From positions 1 through 6,002 of the forward strand of contig BNVE01000177.1 in NCBI GenBank assembly GCA_025997875.1: DNA of 6,002 nt, in the 5' to 3' direction. Origin of the DNA: Spirochaetia bacterium (GTDB taxonomy: Bacteria; Spirochaetota; Spirochaetia; Treponematales; Breznakiellaceae). Under the pieces are notes generated by a model. That model ran no database searches, was not told where the DNA came from, and saw only the letters and a list, made by a program, of their open reading frames with translations. Both the position numbers and the translations under genes were made by a program. This document shows, one piece after another, positions 1 through 5,611 of this stretch. Position 1 is the stretch's first letter. The number at the start of each line of letters is the position of its first letter.

Positions 1-302
1 ATCCCGACCCCCCTGCCCTGGTTGGCCGCGCGGAAGGAGTCCAGGAAGGCGTCCGCCGTCGGGGAGGTACAGATTTCCCCCACCGCCACGGCATCGCAGA
101 GGTTGGTCCCGATATAGCCCACAAAGGCGGGCTTGTGACCGCTGCCACCCCCGGTGGCAATACCCACCTGACCCTTGGGCATATCCGCCCGCTTGAGGAC
201 CCGGGGGTTCCCCGTGGGGGCCACGATGTCCTTGTGCGCCTTGACGAAGCCCTTGAGCATTTCGTCTACGATATCGTCGGGGTTGTTTAAAATGCGCTGC
301 AT
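1..302 (-). CDS. dhaK: Dihydroxyacetone kinase DhaK-type subunit, N-terminal part (runs off the left edge)
   Basis: Only the first 100 codons are inside the window. The protein begins MQRILNNPDDIVDEMLKGF and carries the glycine-rich GGGSGH motif at residues 51-56, then GYIG (62-65) and GEICTSP (75-81), matching the order and spacing in the N-terminal fold of DhaK/Dak1 proteins. By family knowledge this subunit binds dihydroxyacetone or a related short ketose covalently through a histidine that lies beyond the visible part; phosphate comes from ATP via DhaL, or from a PTS-fed DhaM. The residue after GGGSGH is Lys, where E. coli DhaK has Glu, so a related substrate such as a tetrulose is possible. 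The ATG at 302 follows AAGGAG (313-308) with a 5-base spacer. It lies 50 bases after the kinase gene on the same strand, with a large palindrome between. Family assignment is firm; the exact substrate is not. Confidence 0.88.
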   Translation of the reverse strand, partial: MQRILNNPDDIVDEMLKGFVKAHKDIVAPTGNPRVLKRADMPKGQVGIATGGGSGHKPAFVGYIGTNLCDAVAVGEICTSPTADAFLDSFRAANQGRGVG

Positions 303-323
303 AATTACTCCTTATATAGATAG

Positions 324-351
324 TTGTTCAATAACTTCAGTTATCGAACAA
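324..351. repeat. 28-bp near-perfect palindrome upstream of dhaK
   Basis: Two 13-base arms, TTGTTCAATAACT (324-336) and AGTTATCGAACAA (339-351), are separated by two bases and complementary at 12 of 13 positions; the odd pair becomes a G·U wobble in minus-strand RNA. It begins one base after the kinase stop codon. It has no downstream T-tract, so a classical intrinsic terminator is unlikely. A dimeric repressor operator for dhaK or an mRNA-stabilising hairpin fits better; the sequence cannot decide. Confidence 0.7.
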
Positions 352-356
352 GTCAA
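328..356 (-). promoter_or_regulatory. Possible dhaK promoter inside the palindrome
   Basis: On the minus strand TTGACT (356-351) and TATTGA (333-328) are 17 bases apart. The -35 matches consensus at five of six positions; the -10 is weak. The spacer and -10 fall almost wholly inside the 324-351 palindrome, the arrangement expected for a repressible promoter. Transcription would start about 20-25 bases before the dhaK ATG, leaving room for the ribosome site at 308-313. The weak -10 makes this tentative, and dhaK could instead be read through from the kinase gene. Confidence 0.3.
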
Positions 357-2101
357 TTATGGTTTGCTCTGCCCTCGATAATTTTCTCTTTCGGCAGCCA
401 TTGCCGCAGGCACTGGTTGAGGGAGGCAAAGTCAATGGGCTTTGCCAACAGGCCGCTGAATTTGTTTTCCATGAACATCTGCTCGGCCCCGTTGATAACG
501 TTGGCGGTAAGGGCGATTATCGGGACGGTCTCGCAGTGGCCGGCAAAACTGCGGATGTTCTTGGTGGTTTCTATTCCGTCCATTTCGGGCATCATGTGAT
601 CCATGAAGATGATGTCGTAGTTGTTTTGCGCGGCCAGCTCTATGGCCTGTCTGCCGCTTGAGGCAAGGTCAGCCTTGATGCCAAAACTTTCCAGCATGGC
701 GTTGCACACCTCAAGGTTGATGTCGATGTCGTCAACCACCAGGAGCTTTGCCGAGGGCGCCTGGAATTCACCCTGCACCTGTTCCTCGTCCGCCGCTTGC
801 TCCTCCGCGGGGATGTAGGGGACCGCCACGGAAAAAACCGAGCCTTTGCCGTACTCGCTTTTCAGCCAGAGGTCGCCGCCCATAAGCCGGCAGAGCCGGT
901 AGCAAATGGCAAGGCCCAGGCCGGTTCCCACCACATTGCGGTTTTTCCGGGTGTCCAACTGCTCAAAGGGCTTGAAGAGTTTTTCCGTGTCCTCGGCGCG
1001 TATGCCCATGCCGGTGTCCTTGATGTCAAAGCGCAGGGTGCCGGCGGCGCTTCCATCGGCGTCCCGTGCTTGCACGGGCTCCATCCATGCGGAAAAATCA
1101 ACCTGTCCCTGGTGGGTATACTTTAAGGCGTTGGAAAGCAGGTTGGTGAATATCTGCCTGGTGCGGTTTTCGTCGCCATTCACCGAGCCGGGGATAGTTT
1201 CGCCTATGCTGAAATTGAGAACCAGGTTTTTTGCCTTATACAAGACACTGAACATTGAGTAGATGTTATCCAAAAGGGAACGGAGGTTGTAATTGGATCG
1301 TATAACTTCCAGCTTGCCCGCCTCGATCTTCGAGAAGTCAAGAATATCATTGATGATGGTAAGCAGGGACTGGGCCGATTTCCGTATGTCAGACAGGTGC
1401 TTGGTTTGCATCGGGTTCAATTCCGAGCGGGCAAGTATCTCGTTCAGGCCCAGTATCGCGTTCATGGGGGTTCTGATCTCGTGGGACATGACGGCGAGGA
1501 AATCCGACTTTGCGGTGCTGGCAGCTTCGGCCCGCTCTTTCTCCCGCATCAGGTCCGTCTGGTCGATGAACACCGCCATTATCCCGGTGTTGATGCCCGC
1601 ATCATACCCCGTGCTTCCGCCTATGGCGGTAAACTCTATGGAATAGTACCTGCTTTCCCCGGTTTTCGCGAAATCAAGCCATTTGTTGATGTGTATCCGC
1701 CTGCCAGCGAGGGCTTTCCGCGCCGCGTCTTCCATATCCGTTATGTCCTGCTCAGACAGGCAGGACGAGAATATTTCCCGGTGGCCGCGGTTATTCAGGT
1801 AATCAAAATTCGGCGCGCCCAAAAGGCCGAGAAAATTTTTGGTGCAGAGCACCAGCCTTCCGCCATCATCAAAAAGCAGGATGATATTCGGGCAGCTTTC
1901 AAGAAGCATATCCGTGTAAGCTTTCTGCCGGGCGTTCGCGGCGGTAAGCACCTTGCCCAGAGTCTCCTTGGCCTCCAGAGTCCGGTTTACCTTCTCAAAG
2001 TAATCTTTGGTGATCCGCAGTTCCCGCGAGAGTTTTGAGTTCTCAAGTTTGAGTCGTTTTATTTCATCAAGGGGACTTTGGTTTTCTCCGGACGGTGGCA
2101 A
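353..2101 (-). CDS. Cytoplasmic hybrid histidine kinase (PAS-HisKA-HATPase-REC)
   Basis: A sensor kinase of 582 residues from the chosen start. In order: a charged, probably coiled-coil N-terminus (about 10-60); a PAS-like domain (about 62-185, including CPNIILLFDDGGRLVLC); a HisKA dimerisation domain with H-box SHEIRTP and phospho-acceptor His207; an ATPase domain with N-box Asn324, G1 DTGMG (362-366) and G2 GTGLGL (392-397); and a C-terminal receiver with Asp457/Asp458, phospho-acceptor Asp501 in FMDHMMP, Thr532 and Lys554. All key residues are present, so it should autophosphorylate and pass phosphate to its own receiver, probably onward to an HPt protein not encoded here. No membrane segment or signal peptide is visible, so it should sense inside the cell. 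The TTG at 2101 is chosen because GGAGG lies 5 bases upstream; a TTG four codons earlier (2113) shares that GGAGG and has no site of its own, and a stop precedes it. It follows the FIST gene by about 84 bases, suggesting a sensory pair. The ligand is unknown. Confidence 0.93.
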   Translation of the reverse strand: MPPSGENQSPLDEIKRLKLENSKLSRELRITKDYFEKVNRTLEAKETLGKVLTAANARQKAYTDMLLESCPNIILLFDDGGRLVLCTKNFLGLLGAPNFDYLNNRGHREIFSSCLSEQDITDMEDAARKALAGRRIHINKWLDFAKTGESRYYSIEFTAIGGSTGYDAGINTGIMAVFIDQTDLMREKERAEAASTAKSDFLAVMSHEIRTPMNAILGLNEILARSELNPMQTKHLSDIRKSAQSLLTIINDILDFSKIEAGKLEVIRSNYNLRSLLDNIYSMFSVLYKAKNLVLNFSIGETIPGSVNGDENRTRQIFTNLLSNALKYTHQGQVDFSAWMEPVQARDADGSAAGTLRFDIKDTGMGIRAEDTEKLFKPFEQLDTRKNRNVVGTGLGLAICYRLCRLMGGDLWLKSEYGKGSVFSVAVPYIPAEEQAADEEQVQGEFQAPSAKLLVVDDIDINLEVCNAMLESFGIKADLASSGRQAIELAAQNNYDIIFMDHMMPEMDGIETTKNIRSFAGHCETVPIIALTANVINGAEQMFMENKFSGLLAKPIDFASLNQCLRQWLPKEKIIEGRANHN

Positions 2102-2132
2102 GTTTTCCTCCAAAACTTATGCTAACTTCTGC

Positions 2133-2158
2133 ATTGCGCGGCCGAATGGCCATGCAAT
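2133..2158 (-). repeat. Imperfect GC-rich hairpin between FIST and kinase genes
   Basis: The arms ATTGCGCGGCC and GGCCATGCAAT flank a 4-base GAAT loop (plus strand). In minus-strand RNA they pair except for one A·C mismatch and one wobble. No T-run follows in the direction of transcription, so it is not a convincing terminator. It could slow ribosomes or RNases, or set the expression ratio of the two genes. Confidence 0.4.
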
Positions 2159-2166
2159 AAATCGAA

Positions 2167-2185
2167 CATAAAACTTCGTTTTATG
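2167..2185 (-). repeat. AT-rich hairpin directly after the FIST stop codon
   Basis: A perfect 7-base inverted repeat, CATAAAA/TTTTATG, around a 5-base loop (CTTCG on plus, CGAAG on minus) abuts the FIST stop codon (2186-2188). The stem is AT-rich and no clear poly-T follows, so any termination would be weak or partial. Together with the 2133-2158 hairpin it fills most of the gap between the genes. Confidence 0.4.
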
Positions 2186-3388
2186 CTAAAACACGCAGAG
2201 AATGCAGGTGTCGTTGTGGAAGCGGTTGATTGCGCCGTCTGAATTAACCTGGGTTGGGCAAATCTCCCCGCCCGAATACGCCAGCATAAAGGGAAGCCGT
2301 CCGCCAATTTCTTTGGTAACCATGTCCAGTTCGGCAAACTGATCGCTGCCCAGAGTCATGGTGCGGGAAAGGCAGGAGTAGATCAGCATACCCGATACGT
2401 CCCCTGCCTGAGCCAGGGCCTCCCGTATGCTGTTGCTTGTGGTAAGCAGCACGTCATCCTTGTCAAACACCGCCAGATGCAAGGTGGCGCCTTCGGGCAT
2501 GGCCCCGGCGCAAATGGCATGCCTGTTTTCATTCAGGGCGACAAAAACCCTTGCCACCAGCGGGGTCCCATCGCCGTAATCCAGCATGAAGGGCAGGGAT
2601 GTCAAGGCATAGGCGGTTTCGCTGGCCTTGGTAAGCCCCATTTCCTCAAAGTAATTCACCACAGGCTGCCCGTTGACTTCCTTGAGCAAATGCCCCTCGG
2701 AGGAGGTGATCAGCGCCGGACGGTCCAGCACCTTGTCCGCCGAAATGGTTGCCAGGAAGAAGCGCGGCTTGATATTGCCGTACAAAAAGAGCAGGGCCAT
2801 ACGGTCCTGGTAATACTGCCCGTTGTGGATCATAAAGCAGTTGTGGAAATCCGGGGTGTCGTCTACCGCCAGGGTACCAAAGCATGGTACGCCGCCTGAA
2901 ACCCGGCTCAACACGTTCACGTATGCATCCCCGGAATTTTCTACCATAAAGGGCGCGTAGGCAAGCACGAGGCCGGGCTTTTCCGGAGGGGAACCTTCGC
3001 TCACTGCTGTTCGCTCGGCGGAGGATTCCGCCCCGGCGTTTTGGGTATACACCGCCTCAATTGCTTTCGCGCTCTCTGTTTTAAGGGATTGGCTCAGTGC
3101 CGTTTTGAAGAACACATCATCGCTGGTAAGTACCATGACGGTTAGCAGCAGAGTCCCCTTTCCCCTGACCGTCCCGTGGGCCGAGGTAATAGCGCCGACC
3201 GTGTCAAAGGGCAGGGCCTTGCAGATGGCCTCCAGCGCCCCTGAAAGGGCAAACTCGTAGTGACAGGCCACAATGCCCGCGGAATGGGCCAATAAATTGC
3301 GCTCGCAGTCAAGCTGGGCTTTGATGTCCGCTACGGCGGCCTCCAAATCGTCAATGTATTCGGTAGAAGCAGTCAATGTTCTAAACAT
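2186..3388 (-). CDS. FIST-domain sensory protein (FIST_N + FIST_C)
   Basis: A soluble 400-residue protein, a common length for stand-alone FIST proteins. An N-terminal FIST-type region (about 30-230) includes the stretch around PFDTVGAITSAHG (60-72) and LVLAYAPFM (140-148). The C-terminal FIST_C region (about 240-395) has the family's recognisable ending: LIYSCLSR (335-342), YSGGEICP (371-378) and NRFHNDT (388-394). No signal peptide, membrane segment or enzyme motif is seen. FIST domains are known as intracellular sensory domains, proposed to bind small molecules such as amino acids and often paired with kinases or cyclases; here a hybrid histidine kinase follows on the same strand. The ATG at 3388 has AGGAG (3399-3395) 6 bases upstream. 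The frame is open farther upstream, to 3556, but that part overlaps the enolase-superfamily remnant and reads as low-complexity Gly/Pro. Residues 115-137 form a Ser/Glu-rich linker. The ligand cannot be told from sequence. Confidence 0.87.
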   Translation of the reverse strand: MFRTLTASTEYIDDLEAAVADIKAQLDCERNLLAHSAGIVACHYEFALSGALEAICKALPFDTVGAITSAHGTVRGKGTLLLTVMVLTSDDVFFKTALSQSLKTESAKAIEAVYTQNAGAESSAERTAVSEGSPPEKPGLVLAYAPFMVENSGDAYVNVLSRVSGGVPCFGTLAVDDTPDFHNCFMIHNGQYYQDRMALLFLYGNIKPRFFLATISADKVLDRPALITSSEGHLLKEVNGQPVVNYFEEMGLTKASETAYALTSLPFMLDYGDGTPLVARVFVALNENRHAICAGAMPEGATLHLAVFDKDDVLLTTSNSIREALAQAGDVSGMLIYSCLSRTMTLGSDQFAELDMVTKEIGGRLPFMLAYSGGEICPTQVNSDGAINRFHNDTCILCVF

Positions 3389-3394
3389 GATTTT

Positions 3395-3399
3395 CTCCT
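3395..3399 (-). promoter_or_regulatory. Ribosome binding site fixing the FIST start
   Basis: AGGAG on the minus strand lies 6 bases before the ATG at 3388. It decides between this start and the longer open frame upstream, whose extra 56 codons look non-coding. Confidence 0.75.
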
Positions 3400-3408
3400 G
3401 TCTCTTAT

Positions 3409-4104
3409 CTAATATACCAATATACCAGAATAAAAGGGAAAATTCCATTGACGTAAGGGGTAATCGCTGCCCAGGGCTTCCCGCAGGGCCGCCGCCAGGG
3501 CCACATTGTCCCGGATTCCCTCCGGGCCGGACCTGGGGCCCCAGGGAAAGAACCATTTTTGGGCGGGGTGGCCCATATTTTTTACCTTTAACGCTGTTTC
3601 CGCCGCCCGTTCGGGGATGGTGGAATTGGCCAGCATGCTGCCGTAGACGGGAATTTTGTTCCGGTTCCCCCCCAGCAGGCGGAAAACGGGCTTTTGGTAG
3701 TATTTCCCCTTTAAATCCCAGAGAGCATTATCCACCGCAGAGATGGCCATCATCATAAAACCGGTACGGGCATGGCGGTCGGCCTTTATCATCCGGTCCC
3801 AGATTATTTCCGTAGCCAGGGGGTCCTGGCCCACTACAAATTCCTTGATCAGATCCTGAATGATCACCAACTGGGACCGGTATGCCAGGGGGCCAAAGGT
3901 TCCGGTGACGCCCTCATCGGTTTCAACGTCAATAAAATACAGGCTGGCCCGCCGCTTCTGGCCTATGGTGCTTTTGCTCCGGTCCGGACGGGTGGCGAAA
4001 TAATCATCGTATATATCCATGGGCCTGCATACCCTGTCCACATCATCCCATTGTTTTACAAAGGAACCGGTTGCCTGCCAGGCGCTTATATCGGTAATTT
4101 TCAA
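3409..4104 (-). pseudogene. 3'-truncated enolase-superfamily (mandelate racemase/muconate lactonizing type) gene
   Basis: The reading frame gives 231 residues, while the family is usually about 360-440. It starts MKITDISAW, has the capping-domain helix AISAVDNALWDLKGK (120-134), RLLGG (142-146) and the barrel-entry strand KWFFPWGP (183-190). This resembles acid-sugar dehydratases such as the rhamnonate-dehydratase-like group, by memory of the family. Homology-like sequence stops at about residue 217 (GSDYPL, near base 3454); a short unrelated tail (RQWNFPFYSGILVY) leads to a TAG. Where the family continues with an Asp metal ligand, then Glu ligands and a catalytic His, nothing remains, and neither other forward frame resumes the family sequence, so this is loss of DNA rather than a point frameshift. 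The product should be inactive for dehydration. The start is TTG at 4104, 8 bases after AAGGGGG (4119-4113); a nearby ATG at 4112 hits a stop after three codons. The promoter and upstream end look intact. A stable capping-domain protein is possible but unlikely. Confidence 0.8.
3411..3427 (-). promoter_or_regulatory. Tandem extended -10 elements before the FIST gene
   Basis: The minus strand reads TGGTATATT twice, sharing one T (3427-3419 and 3419-3411). Each copy fits the extended -10 form TGnTATAAT with one mismatch. Starts would fall near 3412 or 3404, giving a short leader of about 15-25 bases with the AGGAG site inside it. No good -35 is present at the usual distance (TGGAAT or TCCCTT), which extended -10 promoters can tolerate. 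The second copy forms the last codons and the stop of the truncated upstream gene. Confidence 0.45.
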
Positions 4105-4139
4105 AACGCCATCCCCCTTCCTGCAAAAATCATCTTTTT

Positions 4140-4168
4140 ATTTTATTACCCTTTGGCCGGGAATACAA
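4140..4168 (-). promoter_or_regulatory. Promoter of the leftward enolase-superfamily gene
   Basis: On the minus strand TTGTAT (4168-4163) and TAAAAT (4145-4140) are 17 bases apart. The -10 matches five of six consensus bases; the -35 matches three. The predicted start, near 4133, leaves a leader of roughly 29 bases with a strong ribosome site. The -35 lies inside the inverted repeat at 4160-4179. Confidence 0.5.
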
Positions 4169-4179
4169 GACCGTATTCC
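4160..4179. promoter_or_regulatory. Perfect 20-bp inverted repeat, probable operator
   Basis: GGAATAC and GTATTCC are perfect reverse complements around the 6-base spacer AAGACC. The repeat covers the -35 of the leftward promoter and ends about 39 bases upstream of the -35 of the rightward promoter. A dimeric regulator bound here could repress the leftward gene and act on the rightward operon. No regulator gene is in the window, so the partner is unknown. Hairpin formation in RNA is less relevant because it lies upstream of both predicted starts. Confidence 0.55.
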
Positions 4180-4217
4180 ATTTGTTAAAAAAGGATTTTA
4201 AAAAACGATCTTTTCTG

Positions 4218-4247
4218 TTGACAATTTGCCGGACCCGCCTTTAAAAT
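4218..4247 (+). promoter_or_regulatory. Strong promoter of the oxidoreductase operon
   Basis: A perfect -35 TTGACA (4218-4223) is followed after 18 bases by TAAAAT (4242-4247), or after 17 bases by TTAAAA (4241-4246). A-tracts just upstream (about 4184-4205) could serve as an UP element. The predicted start falls at about 4253-4255, on the ATG of the next gene. Confidence 0.6.
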
Positions 4248-4253
4248 AAAGCT

Positions 4254-5600
4254 ATGACTATCAACCTTCCCCCCCGGACGGCGGCGGTGTATAAAGAAAC
4301 GGATGTGCTTGTGGTCGGCGGCGGGCCTGCCGGCATCGGCGCGGCGGTAGCTGCGGCCCGGAGCGGCGGCAGGGTGATTCTGCTGGAGAAGCGGGGCTTC
4401 CTGGGCGGTAACATTACTGCGAGTTATGTGGAAACCTGTAATCACTTTTTCCATAACCTTACGTTTAAGGCCAGCGGCATTTACGGCGAACTGGAACAGA
4501 GCTACCGCGCAAAATTCGGCAGCAGCGGCGACATACGGCCCAATGCGCAGCATCGCTTTTCCAGCGAATACCTCAAAATATTTCTCGACACCTTTGTGGC
4601 GGATGCGGGGGTGGAAATTTTCCTCCACAGTTTTGTGAACGAGGTGGTGCGGGAGGGCAATAAAATCGCCTATGTGGTTATTCAGGGCAAGCAGGGGCCG
4701 GTTGCCATCAAGGCCGCGCAGGTTATCGACTGCACCGGTGACGGGGACGTGGCCTTTGCCGCCGGGGTTCCCTTTGATCAGGGCCGCGACAAGGACCACC
4801 GCTGCCAGCCGGGAACGGTCAACTTCCGGATCACCGGGGTGGACGCGGAGTTCATGCTGAAAGACGGGGAGGACCACCTCAAGGTGATAGGCAAGCGTTT
4901 CCGGGAGGATTACCGGGCGGGCAAAACCGGGCTTTCCTGCAAACGGCAGGACATCCCCATGGGACGGATGACCAAGGCGGGGCAGATCAGTTACATCAAC
5001 TACCCCTGCGCCTACGGCATCGATCCCACCAGTTTTGCAGACCTTACCCGGGGTGAGATGGAATGCCGCCAATACATTCTGGAAATATGTGAATATATGA
5101 AGAAAAACTTTGAAGGCTTTGACAAAACTGAACTTGCTTCCATCGCGCCGGAAATCGGCTTCCGGGACAGCCGCCGCATCCATGGCGACTACCGGCTGAC
5201 CATCGACGATGTGTTATCGGGCCGCCATTTCGACGACGAAATCGCCCTCTTCCCCCAATTTTACGACATGCTGTCCCCGGACGCCAACATGAACGAGGGC
5301 AGCCCCCAGGACGCGGGGTATAACGGTTACATCTGCTCCTATCCCAGGGACGGCCTTAACTTTGAAATTCCCTACCGCACCCTGCTGCCCCAGGGGCTGG
5401 ACAACCTCCTCGTGGCCGGCCGCTGTATCTCCGCAGACCATGTGGCCGAAAGCGGGATACGGGCCATTACCGCCTGCATGTACACCGGTCAGGCCGCCGG
5501 AACCGCTGCGGGTATCGCCCACAAGAAGAGCCTGACCCCCCGGACCATCAACGTAAAGGAACTACAGGATGATCTTCGGGCGCAGAATTTAAAATTATAA
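4254..5600 (+). CDS. FAD-dependent oxidoreductase (FAD_oxidored family)
   Basis: A 448-residue soluble flavoprotein. The N-terminal dinucleotide-binding fold is clear: DVLVVGGGPAGIGAAVAAA (17-35), then VILLEK ending the second strand with the acidic-to-basic pair Glu45-Lys46, then GFLGGN. A central VIDCTGDGDVAFAAG segment and a C-terminal LLVAGRCISADHVAESGIRA block complete the FAD site, as in the family with fused substrate domain. No iron-sulfur cysteine cluster or membrane anchor is seen. Members of this family are often found in sugar and sugar-acid catabolic clusters, but specific reactions are mostly unassigned; the substrate here is unknown. An aldo/keto reductase follows after 11 bases, so the two are probably co-transcribed. 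There is no ribosome site before the ATG at 4254, and the promoter -10 ends only 6 bases upstream, which points to a leaderless message. No better in-frame start with a ribosome site exists nearby. Confidence 0.88.
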   Translation: MTINLPPRTAAVYKETDVLVVGGGPAGIGAAVAAARSGGRVILLEKRGFLGGNITASYVETCNHFFHNLTFKASGIYGELEQSYRAKFGSSGDIRPNAQHRFSSEYLKIFLDTFVADAGVEIFLHSFVNEVVREGNKIAYVVIQGKQGPVAIKAAQVIDCTGDGDVAFAAGVPFDQGRDKDHRCQPGTVNFRITGVDAEFMLKDGEDHLKVIGKRFREDYRAGKTGLSCKRQDIPMGRMTKAGQISYINYPCAYGIDPTSFADLTRGEMECRQYILEICEYMKKNFEGFDKTELASIAPEIGFRDSRRIHGDYRLTIDDVLSGRHFDDEIALFPQFYDMLSPDANMNEGSPQDAGYNGYICSYPRDGLNFEIPYRTLLPQGLDNLLVAGRCISADHVAESGIRAITACMYTGQAAGTAAGIAHKKSLTPRTINVKELQDDLRAQNLKL

Positions 5601-5611
5601 GGAAGAACAGT

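Noticed and set aside
1397..2038. A 213-codon open frame on the plus strand
   Set aside because: It is antisense to the histidine kinase, whose catalytic motifs are all intact; the translation shows no recognisable domain.
2133..2185. Intrinsic terminator between the FIST and kinase genes
   Set aside because: Neither hairpin is followed by a T-run in the direction of transcription.
3409..3460. Frameshift rather than truncation of the enolase-superfamily gene
   Set aside because: Reading the two other minus frames past 3455 gives no continuation of the family sequence before the FIST gene, so the missing half is absent rather than out of frame.
3389..3556. A 56-residue N-terminal extension of the FIST protein
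   Set aside because: The extension is Gly/Pro-rich, overlaps the enolase-superfamily remnant in another frame, and lacks a ribosome site, while ATG 3388 has a good one.
3273..3758. A plus-strand open frame of 161 codons spanning the truncation junction
   Set aside because: It is antisense to two genes, Pro/Gly-rich, and shows no motif. I considered it as an inserted gene at the scar and found no support.
4185..5183. A 332-codon open frame on the minus strand
   Set aside because: It lies antisense to the well-supported FAD oxidoreductase, has no family motif, and looks like a shadow of GC-rich codons.
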